Made by a program: the position numbers and the translations under genes. Shown here one piece after another: positions 43,610-55,851 of a stretch of 64,000 nucleotides of DNA. Numbering within the stretch: position 1 is the first letter of the stretch; each line of letters opens with the position of its first letter. The stretch is from Enterobacterales bacterium CwR94 (GTDB lineage Bacteria; Pseudomonadota; Gammaproteobacteria; Enterobacterales; Enterobacteriaceae), in contig KZ478061.1 in NCBI GenBank assembly GCA_002837195.1, forward strand, positions 106,382 through 170,381. Reading direction: 5' to 3'. A model generated the notes under the pieces. That model did not search any database and was not told the origin of the DNA. It was given only the letters and a program-made list of their open reading frames with translations.

Positions 43610-45727
43610 TCAGGCTTCCTTACTGGCGTGGGTGATGAGCCAGCAATTATGAATTTGGCGATTACGGGAAAAATCAGGTGACAGGGTTTTGGCCGTAATT
43701 TCCTGCTTTTGCAGGCCGAGTGCAGCCAAACCGTCATCGTCCATTTTGAATCCGCGTTTGTTATTCGAGAACATGATAGTGCCACCTTTACGCAACAGGC
43801 GTTTCAGATCGCGCATCAACTGTAAGTGATCGCGCTGCACATCGAAGCTGGCTTCCATGCGTTTTGAATTAGAGAAGGTTGGCGGGTCGATAAAGATCAA
43901 ATCAAACTGCTCATCACTCTCGGCCAACCAGTTCAGGCAGTCTGCCTGAATCAAACGGTGTGGACGTCCGGTCAAGCCGTTTTGGCGCAAGTTGCGCTCT
44001 GCCCATTCCAGGTAGGTGCGCGACATATCGACCGTGGTCGTTGAACGCGCACCGCCCAAACCGGCGTGTACGCTGGCACTGCCGGTGTAGGCAAACAGGT
44101 TTAAAAAGTCTTTTCCTTTACTCATTTGACCCAATGTGCGGCGCGCAATACGGTGATCAAGGAACAGACCGGTATCCAGATAGTCGGTCAAGTTGACCCA
44201 GAGTTCTGCGTCGTACTCACGTACAAGGAAGAAGTCCCCTTTCTCGCTCAGTTTCTGATACTGGCTTTTGCCTTTTTGGCGCTCACGGGTTTTCAATACC
44301 AAACGATTAGCCGGGATCGCCAGCACGCTAAGCGTGGCGGAAATGACATCAAACAGACGCTGGCGGGCTTTCAGCGGATCGACCGTTTTCGGCGGTGCAT
44401 ACTCCTGAATAACGACCCAGTCGGCATAACGGTCAACGGCAACGTTATATTCCGGCAAATCGGCATCATAAACGCGATAGCTCTCAATACCCTCTTGCTT
44501 CGCCCATTTATCCAGTTTCTTCAGGTTTTTACGCAAGCGATTCGCGTAGTCGGCCGCAATATCCGTCGCACCACCCTGCGGATTCTCTGCCAGAAGATAG
44601 TTTTTCTGCACGCAATCTAAAGGCCCATTTTTCGCCTTGAACTGACGATCGGCACGCAGTTGTAAACAATTCAACAAGTCAGGTGATGCGCTAAACAAGG
44701 ACAGCGTCCAACCACCAAAGCTGCCTTTCATAATGCGGCCCAATTGCGAATGCAGCGCAATCAGCGCCGGTTCGCTTTCCAGACGCTCACCATAAGGAGG
44801 ATTGCTCAGCACGGTCCCGGCTGGCCCTTCTGGTAAGGGGTTTTTCAGCTGCAAAATGTCCTGCTGCGCCAGCGTCACTAACTGTTCCAGCCCGGCGCGG
44901 CGCACGTTCGCTAATGCGCGCTCAAGTACGCGTGCATCGTTGTCAAAACCATAGAAGCGGGAAGTGGTGTTCTGACGTCCACGTTTGGCGCGCACCTGTG
45001 CTTCGGTTTTAATCTCCTGCCACAGCGCGTCATCAAATTTTTTCCACGCCAGAAAGCCCCAATGCTCGCGGTACAAGCCGGGTGCACGATCGGTGGCGAT
45101 CATGGCCGCTTCAATCAATAACGTGCCAGAACCGCACATGGGATCCACCATCGGTGTGCCGGCCTGCCAGCCAGAGCGCAGCACAATGGCCGCCGCTAAG
45201 GTCTCTTTCAGTGGCGCAAGGCCCGCTTGTTGGCGGTAGCCACGTTGATGCAAGCCTTCACCACTGAGATCCAGCGCAATGCTGGCTTTGTCTTTGTTCA
45301 GCCACACATTGATGCGAATATCTGGATTCTCGCGATCGACATTTGGCCGCGGTAGATTTTTTCGAGTGAAAGCATCCACAATCGCATCTTTGACCTTCAG
45401 CGCACCGAATTGGCTGTTACGAATCACGTCGTTGGTGCCACTAAAATGAACGGCAAAGGTCTGCTCGGGATCGAACATGGCCGTCCAGTCAATGGCAATC
45501 GCGCCCAGATACAGGTCTAAATCACTGTAAACGTTACATTCGCTCAAGGGTAGCAGGATGCGTGACGCCAGACGGCTCCACATCAAGCTCTGATAAAGTA
45601 AACGATCGTCTCCCTGATAGTGAACGCCTCCCTGAACCACCTGGCAATCGCTGGCACCGAGTGCTTCCAGTTCCGTTTTCAATAGCTCTTCGAGCCCACG
45701 TGCCGTACTGGCAAACAAAGAATTCAT
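43610..45727 (-). CDS. rlmL: Bifunctional 23S rRNA methyltransferase RlmKL
   Basis: A 705-residue enzyme (E. coli 702) with two methyltransferases: RlmL makes m2G2445 and RlmK makes m7G2069 in 23S rRNA. An N-terminal THUMP domain (about 1-155) leads to the RlmL domain with [14 protein letters not shown] and [10 protein letters not shown], then the RlmK domain with [16 protein letters not shown] and [11 protein letters not shown]. It opens the run rlmL-uup-pqiABC. Confidence 0.96.
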   Translation of the reverse strand: MNSLFASTARGLEELLKTELEALGASDCQVVQGGVHYQGDDRLLYQSLMWSRLASRILLPLSECNVYSDLDLYLGAIAIDWTAMFDPEQTFAVHFSGTNDVIRNSQFGALKVKDAIVDAFTRKNLPRPNVDRENPDIRINVWLNKDKASIALDLSGEGLHQRGYRQQAGLAPLKETLAAAIVLRSGWQAGTPMVDPMCGSGTLLIEAAMIATDRAPGLYREHWGFLAWKKFDDALWQEIKTEAQVRAKRGRQNTTSRFYGFDNDARVLERALANVRRAGLEQLVTLAQQDILQLKNPLPEGPAGTVLSNPPYGERLESEPALIALHSQLGRIMKGSFGGWTLSLFSASPDLLNCLQLRADRQFKAKNGPLDCVQKNYLLAENPQGGATDIAADYANRLRKNLKKLDKWAKQEGIESYRVYDADLPEYNVAVDRYADWVVIQEYAPPKTVDPLKARQRLFDVISATLSVLAIPANRLVLKTRERQKGKSQYQKLSEKGDFFLVREYDAELWVNLTDYLDTGLFLDHRIARRTLGQMSKGKDFLNLFAYTGSASVHAGLGGARSTTTVDMSRTYLEWAERNLRQNGLTGRPHRLIQADCLNWLAESDEQFDLIFIDPPTFSNSKRMEASFDVQRDHLQLMRDLKRLLRKGGTIMFSNNKRGFKMDDDGLAALGLQKQEITAKTLSPDFSRNRQIHNCWLITHASKEA

Positions 45728-45853
45728 AACATCACTTATCTTTCAGGGAAAATTGTCGCGCATTATAGCCAATCGCGCCCGCTTGTCATAAAGTTAGCTT
45801 CTTTGTGTGCTGATTTCCTGTTGCCGCACCCGCCCGCTTTGTGAGTTGCTGTC

Positions 45854-46966
45854 ATGATGATCACCCTTTCACGCTTGTTTATCCATCCCGTTAAGTCGAT
45901 GCGCGGCTTGCAGGTTTCACACGCGCAGGTCGCGCTCAGTGGATTGGCCTTTGATCGCACCTTTATGCTGGCAGAGCCCGATGGAACCTTTATTACCGCA
46001 CGTCAGTTCCCTCAACTGGTGCTCTTCACGCCGGCGCTAACCCCTGAAGGGCTATGGCTTAGCGCCCCCGATGGCACCAGCGCGCTCATCCGCCTGGAGG
46101 ATTTTGCTAATCAGGAGAGTGCTTCAGAAGTGTGGGGATCAACGTTTAATTCCCTGACCGCCCCCGCCTCAATTAACCAATGGCTGAGCGGCTTTTTCCC
46201 TCGCCCGGTAGAACTCCGTTGGGTGGGCCCGACACTGCATCGCCGCGTGAAAAAAGCACCTGATGTGCCTTTGGGTTTTGCGGATGGCTATCCCTTCTTA
46301 TTGGTAAATGAAGCCTCCCTGCGCGATCTACAGCAGCGTTGCCCCGCTGGCGTGCGTATGGAGCAATTTCGCCCCAACCTGGTGGTAACCGGCGCCAGCG
46401 CCTGGTCTGAAGACAGTTGGTCCGTGGTGCGTATTGGCGAGATTATTTTTGATGTCGCCAAACCTTGTAGTCGCTGTGTCTTTACCACCATTAGCCCGGA
46501 GCGCGGTCGCAAACACCCGAGCGGTGAGCCTTTGGCAACTCTGCAACGTTTTCGCGCGGCCCAGGATGAAAGTGGTGACATTGATTTCGGCATGAATTTG
46601 ATCGCGCGCAGCAGCGGTGTGGTTCGCACTGGCGATGAATTACAGGTATTAAGTACTAAGCCCGCGCGCCCGTATGGCAGCACAGAAGTCGAAGAGACGC
46701 TGGAAGTGGCGGAAGAAGCCACGCAGAAAGTGACCATTACCTGGCAAGGTCAGGAGTATAATGGTAATAACCAGCAAATTCTGTTAGAGCAATTGGAAAT
46801 GCAAGGCGCCCGCATTCCCTATTCTTGCCGGGCCGGGATTTGCGGCAGCTGTAAGATGAAATTAGTCACCGGAGAGGTAAAGCCGTTAAAGCAAAGCGCT
46901 GTACGCGCAGACGGTACCATTTTGAGTTGCAGTTGTATTCCAGCCAGCGATATTGAGCTCGCCTGA
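45854..46966 (+). CDS. ycbX: MOSC/2Fe-2S protein YcbX
   Basis: A 370-residue protein (E. coli 369) made of a MOSC_N domain, a MOSC domain that binds molybdenum cofactor ([29 protein letters not shown] with the cofactor Cys) and a C-terminal plant-type ferredoxin domain with cysteines in [14 protein letters not shown] and SCSC. YcbX detoxifies N-hydroxylated base analogues such as 6-hydroxylaminopurine. It stands divergent from rlmL. Confidence 0.95.
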   Translation: MMITLSRLFIHPVKSMRGLQVSHAQVALSGLAFDRTFMLAEPDGTFITARQFPQLVLFTPALTPEGLWLSAPDGTSALIRLEDFANQESASEVWGSTFNSLTAPASINQWLSGFFPRPVELRWVGPTLHRRVKKAPDVPLGFADGYPFLLVNEASLRDLQQRCPAGVRMEQFRPNLVVTGASAWSEDSWSVVRIGEIIFDVAKPCSRCVFTTISPERGRKHPSGEPLATLQRFRAAQDESGDIDFGMNLIARSSGVVRTGDELQVLSTKPARPYGSTEVEETLEVAEEATQKVTITWQGQEYNGNNQQILLEQLEMQGARIPYSCRAGICGSCKMKLVTGEVKPLKQSAVRADGTILSCSCIPASDIELA

Positions 46967-46978
46967 TAACCGCAGGAA

Positions 46979-47521
46979 TTAAACGGCCTGGTCGAAACGG
47001 GCCGTTTGCTGCACAGGTAAAGGATAAAGCCGATCGTTCATCACTTTAATCGCCTCGCCCAATATCATGGTTTTCCCTGCCAGCAGAAGCTGATTTTGTG
47101 CCAGTAAACACAGCGCAGCACTCTCTCCGCTCTCAACCACGACCAGCGTGGCGATTTCACCGCTGTCACACAGTTGCACTTGAACACCATCGCCTTCTGA
47201 CGGCACAAATGCCTGTCCATGAGACGTGAAGTGCCAGCTTTTAGGCATTAATGGTTTTAAAAAGCGACGTGCCACCAGCGCATTCAGCACCAGTTCCGCA
47301 CGCAGATGGCTTTCCAGCGCCAATAAACGGCACTTTTCATCCATATTAAAAAAGAACGCCGCATCATCAACGCAGAAACCGTTGGCCTGAAAGGCATCCG
47401 GCGTCAACATTCGACGAGAAAAGCGCGAACGAAACAGCATGCCGTCAGCCAAATCAAGCATCATGCGGTCATGATCAGTATCAAAATACCAGTGCCAACT
47501 GTCATCGGGTTTAATTTTCAT
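46979..47521 (-). CDS. zapC: Cell division protein ZapC
   Basis: A 180-residue protein of the same length as E. coli ZapC. The conserved start [20 protein letters not shown] and the [20 protein letters not shown] segment are present. ZapC binds FtsZ at midcell and stabilises polymers. It converges on ycbX with a 12-bp gap. A stem-loop stands between pyrD and zapC. Confidence 0.94.
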   Translation of the reverse strand: MKIKPDDSWHWYFDTDHDRMMLDLADGMLFRSRFSRRMLTPDAFQANGFCVDDAAFFFNMDEKCRLLALESHLRAELVLNALVARRFLKPLMPKSWHFTSHGQAFVPSEGDGVQVQLCDSGEIATLVVVESGESAALCLLAQNQLLLAGKTMILGEAIKVMNDRLYPLPVQQTARFDQAV

Positions 47522-47650
47522 CTGTCGCTCTACTCTGTGTCTAATTTCGCCTTGGCGCGCAAAAATTCAGAATGATCTGAATGCGCGAAAAATTTTAATC
47601 GTTATCAGAATATCGATTAAAAAACACCTTAATGGATTAAAATATAAACG

Positions 47651-47679
47651 AGCCGGGGCAATAAATAAAGTCCCCGGCT
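47651..47679. other. Stem-loop after pyrD
   Basis: AGCCGGGG (47651-47658) and CCCCGGCT (47672-47679) form a perfect 8-bp stem with a 13-nt AT-rich loop, 20 bp after the pyrD stop. Only a weak T tract follows on the minus strand, so it is a likely but imperfect pyrD terminator. Confidence 0.65.
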
Positions 47680-47698
47680 AAATAAGACAGAAAATGAA

Positions 47699-48709
47699 TC
47701 AGAGGTGGGTCACAATTTCTTTCACAAGAGGTGGCCCTTTGTAAATAAAGCCTGAATAAATTTGGATTAGCGTGGCACCTGCGGCCATTTTTTCACGCGC
47801 TGAAACCAGAGAATCAATACCGCCAACACCGATAATCGGCACACGCCCTTGTAATTCCAGTGCAAGGCGGCGAATAACTTCTGTACTGCGCGACTGCACA
47901 GGGCGCCCACTGAGTCCGCCTGACTCATCAGAATATTTTAAGCCACTGACCAAAGAACGATCGAGTGTCGTATTGGTCGCAATCACACCATCAATATTAT
48001 GGCGTACCAGACTGTCCGCAATTTGGATCAATTCTTCCTCAGAAAGATCCGGCGCGATCTTCACCGCCACAGGCACATATTTATTATGTTGCTGCTGCAA
48101 GGTGTGTTGTTTCAGTTTAATGGCCGCCAGTAAATCATCTAAGGCTTCACCATATTGTAGCGTACGTAATCCCGGGGTATTCGGAGAAGAAATATTCACT
48201 GCGATGTAACTGGCGTGCGTGTACGCCTTCTCCATGCAGATCAAATAATCCTCTTTTCCCTGCTCAACCGGCGTATCTTTATTCTTACCAATATTGATCC
48301 CCAACGTACCTTTAAAGCGGGCTTTTTTGACATTCTCGATCAGTGCATCGATCCCATGATTGTTGAAACCCATGCGATTAATGATGCCCTCGGCTTCCAC
48401 CAAACGGAATAAGCGGGGTTTATCATTGCCTGCTTGAGGACGTGGCGTCACGGTGCCGACTTCAATAAACCCAAAGCCCATGGCGGCAAAAGCATCAATA
48501 CATTCTGCGTTTTTATCCAAACCCGCCGCTAATCCCAATGGATTACTGAAGGTGAGCCCCATGCATTGCGTAGGCTTCGCGGGCATCTGCTGGCGAATAA
48601 GTGCTTCCAGTGGCGTACCACTGATGAATTTCATTTGATGAAAGCTAACTTCGTGGGCGCGTTCCGGGTCAAGTTGAAACAGCGCTTTTCTGACGAGGGG
48701 GTAAAGCAT
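47699..48709 (-). CDS. pyrD: Dihydroorotate dehydrogenase (quinone)
   Basis: A 336-residue class 2 enzyme equal in length to E. coli PyrD. It oxidises dihydroorotate to orotate with quinone at the inner membrane, fourth step of pyrimidine synthesis. The N-terminal quinone-binding helices ([20 protein letters not shown]) precede the barrel with [11 protein letters not shown] (catalytic Ser) and IGVGGIDS phosphate loop. ATG 48709 has AGGAG 6 nt upstream; the GTG at 48715 is an alternative. It stands divergent from ssuE. Confidence 0.97.
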   Translation of the reverse strand: MLYPLVRKALFQLDPERAHEVSFHQMKFISGTPLEALIRQQMPAKPTQCMGLTFSNPLGLAAGLDKNAECIDAFAAMGFGFIEVGTVTPRPQAGNDKPRLFRLVEAEGIINRMGFNNHGIDALIENVKKARFKGTLGINIGKNKDTPVEQGKEDYLICMEKAYTHASYIAVNISSPNTPGLRTLQYGEALDDLLAAIKLKQHTLQQQHNKYVPVAVKIAPDLSEEELIQIADSLVRHNIDGVIATNTTLDRSLVSGLKYSDESGGLSGRPVQSRSTEVIRRLALELQGRVPIIGVGGIDSLVSAREKMAAGATLIQIYSGFIYKGPPLVKEIVTHL

Positions 48710-48935
48710 AACCACTCCTGGGATCCCGATGGCAAGTCGGGGCCGTATTATCCGGTAATACGCACAGAAAGGGAAATGACCTGGCGCAATTTTCTCTCCT
48801 GCCTCTCGCTATTCCCATTCCTGAACTTAGTTATCTCAGAAAAATCATTTAAGCGCCGCACTGCGCTCTGTCAGGATAAGTCCCATACGCTATCTAAATA
48901 TTACAATCTATTCCATTTTGTTATAAGGAGATGCT

Positions 48936-49487
48936 ATGCGTGTCATCACTTTGGCGGGCAGTCCGCGCTTTCCCTCTCGTTCAACGGCGTTGTTGACCTG
49001 GTGTCAGCATCAGCTTGAACAGCGCGGTGTAGAGGTCACGCCCTGGAATCTGCATAACTTCCATCCTGAAGATCTCCTGTACGCACGTTTTGACGCCCCC
49101 GCGTTAAACGCCTTAAAGGCCGATCTCGAAAAAGCGGATGGCTTGATTGTCTCCACCCCTATTTATAAAGCCTCTTTTGCCGGTGCCCTGAAAACGTTAT
49201 TGGACTTACTGCCTGAACGCGCACTGGAGCACAAAGTGGTGCTGCCTCTGGCAACCGGTGGCACGGTTGCCCATATGCTGGCCGTCGATTACGCCCTGAA
49301 ACCGGTGCTCAATGCCTTAAAGGCACAAGAAATATTGCACGGTGTCTTTGCCGATGACAGTCAAGTGACCCATTACGACCGCGCGCCTGAGTTGCACCCC
49401 AATTTGCGCCACCGCCTGGATGCATCACTCGAAACCTTCTGGCAAGCGCTATCGCGTCGCCATCAGCCATTGGCGGCAGCCGTATAG
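48936..49487 (+). CDS. ssuE: NADPH-dependent FMN reductase SsuE
   Basis: A 183-residue flavodoxin-like reductase that supplies FMNH2 to SsuD. It has [14 protein letters not shown] near the start and [19 protein letters not shown], both in the FMN-binding core. AAGGAG lies 5 nt upstream of ATG. It is the first of five genes, ssuEADCB, that free sulfite from alkanesulfonates when sulfate is short; in E. coli Cbl activates the operon. The C-terminus differs from E. coli (191 aa). Confidence 0.94.
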   Translation: MRVITLAGSPRFPSRSTALLTWCQHQLEQRGVEVTPWNLHNFHPEDLLYARFDAPALNALKADLEKADGLIVSTPIYKASFAGALKTLLDLLPERALEHKVVLPLATGGTVAHMLAVDYALKPVLNALKAQEILHGVFADDSQVTHYDRAPELHPNLRHRLDASLETFWQALSRRHQPLAAAV

Positions 49488-49505
49488 CCATATAAAGGAA
49501 GAACC

Positions 49506-50453
49506 ATGAAGAAATCGTTATTCGCCACCGGTGTCGCCACGTTGTTACTCACCGCCAGTGCGTTGGTCAATGCGGCGGCACCAGACAGTTTACGGATTGG
49601 CTATCAAAAGGGATCGGTGGCGATGTTGCTCACCAAATCGCACCAGTTGCTGGAAAAGCGTTATCCCGCAACACGCATCGACTGGATTGAGTTTCCTGCC
49701 GGCCCCCAACTGCTGGAAGCGCTGAATGTTGGCAGTGTCGATTTAGGCGGCACTGGCGATATTCCGCCGTTATTTGCGCAAGCCGCCGGTGCAGATTTGC
49801 TGTATGTCGGTTCTGAACCGGCGAAACCCAAAGCGGAAGTCATCCTGGTACCCGAAAAGAGTGCGATTAAAACCGTTGCCGATCTGAAAGGAAAAAAAGT
49901 CGCCTTTCAGAAAGGTTCTAGCTCACACAATTTATTACTGCGCGCCTTACAACAAGCGGGATTGACCTTTAACGATATCCAGCCGGTTTACCTGACGCCC
50001 GCCGATGCCCGAGCGGCTTTTCAACAGCACAATGTTGATGCCTGGGCTATATGGGACCCGTTTTACTCTGCCGCAATCGTGCAGGGAGATGCGCGCGTGC
50101 TGACCGACGGCACAACGCTGAATCTGACGGGATCTTTTTATCTTGCCACGCGCAGCTACGCTGACAAGAACGGCCCTTTTCTTCGCGCCGTTTTGGATAC
50201 TTTTACCGACGCTGAGAAACTCACCCGCACACAAACCGCCGACAGCGTCGCGCTCATTTCAAACGCCATCGGATTACCTAAACCGGTCATCGAACGCTAT
50301 CTGGCAAATCGTCCAGCGATGACCATCGGTTTGGTGAGTGCAGAAACGGCCGCCGCCCAGCAGCATACCGCTGACTTATTTTATGACTCGCGCCTTTTGC
50401 CGGTGAAGCTGGATATTAGCCAGCGCATCTGGCACGGCCCTCACGCTCAGTAA
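49506..50453 (+). CDS. ssuA: Sulfonate-binding periplasmic protein SsuA
   Basis: A 315-residue periplasmic binding protein (E. coli 319) of the SsuA/THI5-like family with a signal peptide (1-24, [16 protein letters not shown]). The [30 protein letters not shown] and [12 protein letters not shown] stretches are typical. It captures alkanesulfonates for the SsuBC transporter. It is 19 bp after ssuE. Confidence 0.93.
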   Translation: MKKSLFATGVATLLLTASALVNAAAPDSLRIGYQKGSVAMLLTKSHQLLEKRYPATRIDWIEFPAGPQLLEALNVGSVDLGGTGDIPPLFAQAAGADLLYVGSEPAKPKAEVILVPEKSAIKTVADLKGKKVAFQKGSSSHNLLLRALQQAGLTFNDIQPVYLTPADARAAFQQHNVDAWAIWDPFYSAAIVQGDARVLTDGTTLNLTGSFYLATRSYADKNGPFLRAVLDTFTDAEKLTRTQTADSVALISNAIGLPKPVIERYLANRPAMTIGLVSAETAAAQQHTADLFYDSRLLPVKLDISQRIWHGPHAQ

Positions 50454-50464
50454 AGGAGATAATT

Positions 50465-51610
50465 ATGAGCCTTTCTATTTTCTGGTTCCTGCCGACCCAC
50501 GGTGATGGACACTATCTTGGTAGCGGTGAAGGTGCACGCCCGGTCGATCATGCTTACTTGCAGCAGATAGCCCAAGCTGCCGATCGCCTGGGCTTCGGTG
50601 GCGTGCTGATCCCCACTGGCCGCTCATGTGAAGATGCCTGGTTGGTTGCCGCCTCGCTGATTCCGGTTACGCAACGATTACGTTTTCTGGTGGCGCTACG
50701 TCCTGGTGTTATTTCACCCACACAAGCCGCACGTCAGGCCGCGACACTCGACCGACTGTCCAATGGTCGGGCACTGTTTAATCTGGTGACCGGTGGCGAC
50801 CCGGAAGAACTGGCGGGCGATGGTATCTTCTTAGATCACACTGAGCGTTATGCAGAATCTGCCGAGTTTACGCGCGTCTGGCGACGTGTGATTGAAGGTG
50901 AAACCGTCGATTACCAAGGGGATTACGTGAAAGTGCGCGGCGCCCGGCTGATGTTTGAACCGGTACAGAAACCTCGGCCACCGCTGTGGTTTGGCGGATC
51001 TTCCGATGTTGCGCAAGACCTGGCAGCAGAGCAGGTCGACGTCTATCTGACATGGGGAGAACCTCCTGCTCAGGTAAAAGAGAAATTAGATGCTGTGCGG
51101 GCGAAAGCCGCAGCGCTGGGGCGCGAGGTCAAGTTTGGTCTGCGCCTGCACGTGATCGTGCGCGAGACCACCGAAGAAGCCTGGCAAGCCGCGAATCGAC
51201 TGATCTCACATCTGGATGATGCCACTATTGCCAAAGCGCAGGCGGCCTTTGCGCGTACCGATTCGGTCGGGCAACAACGCATGGCGGCCTTGCACGGTGG
51301 CCAGCGTGATAAGTTGGAAATCAGCCCTAATCTGTGGGCAGGCGTTGGGCTTGTTCGTGGCGGAGCCGGCACCGCGCTGGTTGGTGATGGACCCACTGTC
51401 GCTGCACGCTTGCAGGAGTACGCCGCTTTGGGCATCGATACCTTTATTCTCTCCGGTTATCCCCATCTGGAAGAGGCGTATCGCGTGGGGGAATTGCTGT
51501 TTCCCCATCTGGATCTCAAAGTGCCAGAAGTGCCTCAACCACGCCAACATACGCCGCAAGGGGAAGTCGTTGCTAATGACTTCGCCCCACGCAAAGTGTC
51601 GCAGAGTTGA
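50465..51610 (+). CDS. ssuD: Alkanesulfonate monooxygenase SsuD
   Basis: A 381-residue FMNH2-dependent monooxygenase of the luciferase-like family, equal in length to E. coli SsuD. It cleaves alkanesulfonates to aldehyde and sulfite. The flavin pocket segments [39 protein letters not shown] and [19 protein letters not shown] are present. AAGGAG precedes the ATG at 50465. Confidence 0.96.
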   Translation: MSLSIFWFLPTHGDGHYLGSGEGARPVDHAYLQQIAQAADRLGFGGVLIPTGRSCEDAWLVAASLIPVTQRLRFLVALRPGVISPTQAARQAATLDRLSNGRALFNLVTGGDPEELAGDGIFLDHTERYAESAEFTRVWRRVIEGETVDYQGDYVKVRGARLMFEPVQKPRPPLWFGGSSDVAQDLAAEQVDVYLTWGEPPAQVKEKLDAVRAKAAALGREVKFGLRLHVIVRETTEEAWQAANRLISHLDDATIAKAQAAFARTDSVGQQRMAALHGGQRDKLEISPNLWAGVGLVRGGAGTALVGDGPTVAARLQEYAALGIDTFILSGYPHLEEAYRVGELLFPHLDLKVPEVPQPRQHTPQGEVVANDFAPRKVSQS

Positions 51611-51618
51611 GGTGAGCG

Positions 51619-52398
51619 ATGAATAAAACCTTAAATCGTCTCGCCCCCTGGGCGCTGCCCGTGGGATTGATTGTTATCTGGCAAATCGCTTCACAAACAG
51701 GCCTGCTATCAACACGTATTCTGCCCTCACCCGAAAATGTGGTGCTGGCTTTCTGGAAACTGTCCGCCAGTGGAGAGCTGTGGCATCACCTGGCGATCAG
51801 CAGTTGGCGTGCCGTGATCGGTTTTGCCATCGGCGGATCAATCGGTTTAGTGCTGGGCTTTATCACCGGTTTATCACGGTTGGGTGAACGCTTACTGGAT
51901 ACCTCCGTACAGATGCTGCGCAATGTGCCACATCTGGCGCTGATCCCCTTGGTTATCTTGTGGTTCGGCATCGACGAGTCTGCGAAAGTGTTTCTGGTGG
52001 CCTTAGGTACCCTGTTTCCTATTTATCTGAACACTTACCACGGCATTCGCAATGTCGATCGCGGCTTGCTGGAAATGGCGCGCAGTTATGGCCTTTCTGG
52101 CTGGCAACTGTTTCTACAAGTGGTGTTACCCGGTGCTCTGCCTGGCATTATGGTCGGCGTGAGATTTGCTCTGGGTCTGATGTGGCTAACGCTGATTGTT
52201 GCCGAAACCATCTCCGCGAATGCAGGCATTGGTTATCTGGCCATGAACGCACGCGAATTTCTGCAAACCGATATTGTGGTGGTCGCCATTATTCTCTACG
52301 CCCTGCTGGGTAAACTCGCCGATGTGGCGGCCCTGTTACTCGAACGCGTTTGGCTGCGCTGGCATCCGGCGTATCAACTGAAGGAGCAAAACCCATGA
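51619..52398 (+). CDS. ssuC: Sulfonate ABC permease SsuC
   Basis: A 259-residue inner-membrane permease with about six membrane segments and the EAA-type loop [27 protein letters not shown] that contacts the ATPase. It belongs to the SsuC/TauC family (E. coli SsuC 263 aa). Its TGA overlaps the ssuB ATG as ATGA, so ssuC and ssuB are coupled. Confidence 0.94.
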   Translation: MNKTLNRLAPWALPVGLIVIWQIASQTGLLSTRILPSPENVVLAFWKLSASGELWHHLAISSWRAVIGFAIGGSIGLVLGFITGLSRLGERLLDTSVQMLRNVPHLALIPLVILWFGIDESAKVFLVALGTLFPIYLNTYHGIRNVDRGLLEMARSYGLSGWQLFLQVVLPGALPGIMVGVRFALGLMWLTLIVAETISANAGIGYLAMNAREFLQTDIVVVAIILYALLGKLADVAALLLERVWLRWHPAYQLKEQNP

Positions 52399-53189
52399 GT
52401 CTGCTCTCAACATCCCCTGCGCGCCTGAACGCAGGCACGCCCTTAACCTTAAGCGGTGTGAGTAAGCAATATGGCAAACGCACCATCCTGAATGCGTTGG
52501 ATTTACACATCCCTGCCGGGCAATTTGTTGCCGTGGTGGGGCGCAGTGGGTGTGGTAAAAGCACACTATTGCGTCTGCTGGCAGGACTGGAAACCGCCAG
52601 TGCCGGCGAATTATTGGCAGGGCGAGCTCCCTTGAGTAATGCGCGTGATGATACGCGGCTCATGTTTCAGGATGCCCGCTTACTGCCCTGGAAAAGCATT
52701 ATTAATAATGTCGGACTCGGGCTAAAAGGCCAAACCTGGCGCGAACAGGCGCAACAGGTGCTGGCGGCCGTCGGCCTTGCCGATCGGGCAGACGAATGGC
52801 CCGCAGCGCTGTCTGGTGGTCAGAAACAGCGTGTGGCCTTGGCGCGCGCCCTGATTCATCGTCCCGGACTGCTGTTGCTGGATGAACCCCTCGGTGCCCT
52901 TGATGCCCTAACGCGTATCGAAATGCAGGCTCTTATTGAGGGTCTGTGGCAACAACAAGGTTTTACTGTGTTACTGGTCACCCACGATGTTAGTGAAGCG
53001 GTTGCGATGGCCGATCGGGTGCTGTTAATTGAAGAGGGGAAAATTGGTTTAGATCTGACAATCGATCTGCCGCGTCCACGTCGAAAAGGTTCAGTACGTT
53101 TGGCTGAACTGGAAGCGCAAGTGCTCGATCGTGTGATGAATAACGCACCGCTCAGCCCTGCTGAAACGGTACAAAGTGTGAAAGCGTAG
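52395..53189 (+). CDS. ssuB: Sulfonate ABC ATPase SsuB
   Basis: A 264-residue ATP-binding subunit with Walker [14 protein letters not shown], signature [15 protein letters not shown], Walker [13 protein letters not shown] and switch His in THDVSEA. E. coli SsuB has 255 residues. The start at 52395 forms an ATGA overlap with the ssuC stop; the earlier in-frame ATG at 52350 lies within ssuC and is not supported. Last gene of the operon, followed by a strong terminator. Confidence 0.94.
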   Translation: MSLLSTSPARLNAGTPLTLSGVSKQYGKRTILNALDLHIPAGQFVAVVGRSGCGKSTLLRLLAGLETASAGELLAGRAPLSNARDDTRLMFQDARLLPWKSIINNVGLGLKGQTWREQAQQVLAAVGLADRADEWPAALSGGQKQRVALARALIHRPGLLLLDEPLGALDALTRIEMQALIEGLWQQQGFTVLLVTHDVSEAVAMADRVLLIEEGKIGLDLTIDLPRPRRKGSVRLAELEAQVLDRVMNNAPLSPAETVQSVKA

Positions 53190-53198
53190 ACGAATGAA

Positions 53199-53229
53199 CC
53201 GCCTTCCAGTACAGGAAGGCGGGCCTTTT
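53199..53229 (+). terminator. ssu operon terminator
   Basis: CCGCCTTCC-AGTACA-GGAAGGCGG followed by GCCTTTT; perfect 9-bp stem, 10 bp after ssuB. It also lies just past the end of pepN on the other strand. Confidence 0.85.
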
Positions 53230-53235
53230 ACTCCA

Positions 53236-55851
53236 TTATGCATTCAACGCCTTGGTGATTTTTTCGTACAAATCACCCGACAGTTTTTCCAGTCCTTGCA
53301 ATTGTTCCAGTGCCTGACGCATCAAGGCCTGACGGCCTGCATCGTAGCGCTTTAATCTGATCAAAGGCTCAATCATACGTGCCGCCACTTGCGGGTTACG
53401 CGTGTTGAGGTCAGTCAAGATTTCAACCAGGAATTGATAGCCACTGCCATCTGCAGCGTGAAATGCAGAAGGGTTTGCGGATGCAAATGCCCCAATCAAA
53501 GAGCGTGTGCGATTTGGATTGCTGAGGCTAAATGAACGGTGTTGCAATAAGTCTCGAACCTGATGCACCACATTGGCCGCTGGGCTGGTGGACTGCAGCA
53601 TAAACCACTTATCCATGACCAGACCATCCTGATGCCAACGGTCATCAAAGTCTTGCATCAACGCCGCACGGCACGCCAGTTGCGCGTTATTGGCGGCGGA
53701 CAGTGCAGCCAACGCATCCGTCATGTTATTCGCCGCACGGTATTGTGCTTCCACCCATGTATTCGCCTGCGCGCTGTCAGTAAATGCCAGGTAGCTGAGG
53801 CAGACATTTTTCAGCGCGCGTTTACCGATATCTGCATGTTCAATGCGGTACTCAGGCGTGCTGTTAGCCTGATAAACCTGCAACCAATCTTCTGCTAAGG
53901 CGGACGCCAGCAGACGCGTTAATGCTTCACGCACCGCGGCAATGGCCTCTGGATCGATGGTTTCAAACAGCTCAGCAATTTCATTCTCACTCGGTAACGA
54001 GAGAATCAGCGCGGTGAGTGCCGGATCGCGAGACGTGTCCTGTAAGACCGCACGAAAAGCCTCCGCAACGTGAGAAGGCAATGACAATGGCTGTTTTTGC
54101 TGATGACGCGCCACATTTAATTTAATGTGCGTCGCCAGCAAACTTTGCGCGGCGTCCCAACGGGCAAAATCATTACGCGCATGGCGCATCAGGAACGTCA
54201 GTTGCGCGTCGCTCCAGTTATATTCCAGTTTGACGGGTGCTGAGAACTCACGCAGCAGCGATGGCACAGGTTGATGGTAAACCTTATCAAAGATAAAGGT
54301 TTGCACACCTTCAGTGACATTTAACACGTGATGTACCGGATGGCCGTTATGCTGCAAAGGGATCACTTCGCCTTTGTCATCATAGAGCTCGATATCCAGT
54401 GGGATATGCAGTGGCTGCTTATCTTTCTGATCGGCGGTTGCGGGCGTGTGCTGGCTGACATGTAGCGTGTATTGTTCCAGCTCAGGGCTGTAATCATCAC
54501 GCACACTTAATACCGGCGTCCCCGATTGGCTATACCAACGACGGAACTGTGACAGATCGACATTAGAGGCATCTTCCATTGCCTGTACAAAGTCATCACA
54601 GGTCGCGGCACTGCCATCATGGCGCTCAACATAGAGTGCCATGCCTTTCTGGAAATTCTCTTCACCCAACAGGGTATGCATCATTCGAATCACTTCAGAA
54701 CCCTTTTCGTAAACCGTCAAGGTGTAGAAGTTATTCATTTCAATAACCTGTTCTGGGCGAATCGGGTGCGCCATAGGGCTGGCATCTTCCGCAAATTGCG
54801 CGCCACGCATAACCCGCACGTTATCAATGCGGTTGACGGCACGTGATCCTAAATCAGAGCTGAACTCCTGATCGCGGAAGACCGTCAGGCCCTCTTTCAA
54901 ACTCAATTGGAACCAGTCGCGACAGGTAATGCGGTTCCCTGTCCAGTTATGGAAATACTCATGACCAATAACCGCTTCAATACCGAGGTAATCTTTATCG
55001 GTAGCCGTTTCCGCTTTTGCCAGCACGTATTTGGAGTTGAAGACGTTGAGACCTTTGTTTTCCATCGCGCCCATATTAAAGAAGTCGACGGCCACAATCA
55101 TAAAGATATCAAGGTCATATTCCAGATTGAAACGTTCTTCATCCCATTTCATGCTGTTTTTCAGCGACGTCATCGCCCAGTCTGCCCGGTCCAAATTGCC
55201 GCGATCGACAAAGATTTCCAATGCGACATCACGGCCCGAACGCGTACGGAAACTGTCGCGCAAGACATCAAACTCCCCCGCCACCAGGGCAAACAAATAA
55301 CAGGGTTTTGGGAAGGGATCTTGCCATTTCACCCAGTGGCGGCCGGCATCCAAATCCCCCCCGTCAAGGCGGTTACCGTTGGAGAGCAAATAGGGATACA
55401 AGGCTTTATCGGCATAAAGCGTGGTGGTGAAACGCGCCAGTACATCCGGGCGGTCCAAATAATAAGTGATATGACGGAAGCCCTCGGCTTCACACTGTGT
55501 ACACAACGCGTCACCGGATTTATACAGCCCTTCCAGTGCGGTGTTCTTATCGGGATGAATATGATTAACAATCTTTAATGAGAAGCTATCTGGTACATTT
55601 TCCAGTACCAATGCGCCCTCTTCCACGCGGTAATCAACCCATGGCGTATCATCAATATGCAAAGAGACCAAGGTGAGATCTTCACCGTCCAGGCGCAGTG
55701 GCGCCCCCGGTGCGCCCTGACGCTTAACCTGACTGACGGCCGTAACAGTGGTTGTGGCAGCATCCAGTTCAAAAGTTAAATCAATGTCGCTGATGGTGTA
55801 GTCCGGAGCACGGTAATCGTGGCGGTTTTTAGCTTGTGGCGCTTGCGTCAT
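53236..55851 (-). CDS. pepN: Aminopeptidase N
   Basis: An 871-residue zinc metallopeptidase (E. coli 870) of the M1 family that removes N-terminal residues from peptides. The exopeptidase motif GAMEN is followed by the zinc motif HEYFHNWTGNR and the distal Glu of KEGLTVFRDQEFSSD. It converges on ssuB and is divergent from pncB, as in E. coli. Confidence 0.97.
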   Translation of the reverse strand: MTQAPQAKNRHDYRAPDYTISDIDLTFELDAATTTVTAVSQVKRQGAPGAPLRLDGEDLTLVSLHIDDTPWVDYRVEEGALVLENVPDSFSLKIVNHIHPDKNTALEGLYKSGDALCTQCEAEGFRHITYYLDRPDVLARFTTTLYADKALYPYLLSNGNRLDGGDLDAGRHWVKWQDPFPKPCYLFALVAGEFDVLRDSFRTRSGRDVALEIFVDRGNLDRADWAMTSLKNSMKWDEERFNLEYDLDIFMIVAVDFFNMGAMENKGLNVFNSKYVLAKAETATDKDYLGIEAVIGHEYFHNWTGNRITCRDWFQLSLKEGLTVFRDQEFSSDLGSRAVNRIDNVRVMRGAQFAEDASPMAHPIRPEQVIEMNNFYTLTVYEKGSEVIRMMHTLLGEENFQKGMALYVERHDGSAATCDDFVQAMEDASNVDLSQFRRWYSQSGTPVLSVRDDYSPELEQYTLHVSQHTPATADQKDKQPLHIPLDIELYDDKGEVIPLQHNGHPVHHVLNVTEGVQTFIFDKVYHQPVPSLLREFSAPVKLEYNWSDAQLTFLMRHARNDFARWDAAQSLLATHIKLNVARHQQKQPLSLPSHVAEAFRAVLQDTSRDPALTALILSLPSENEIAELFETIDPEAIAAVREALTRLLASALAEDWLQVYQANSTPEYRIEHADIGKRALKNVCLSYLAFTDSAQANTWVEAQYRAANNMTDALAALSAANNAQLACRAALMQDFDDRWHQDGLVMDKWFMLQSTSPAANVVHQVRDLLQHRSFSLSNPNRTRSLIGAFASANPSAFHAADGSGYQFLVEILTDLNTRNPQVAARMIEPLIRLKRYDAGRQALMRQALEQLQGLEKLSGDLYEKITKALNA

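Noticed and set aside
54907-55578. 223-codon open frame antisense to pepN
   Set aside because: It is a shadow of pepN, which has complete family motifs in the region; no support for the other strand.
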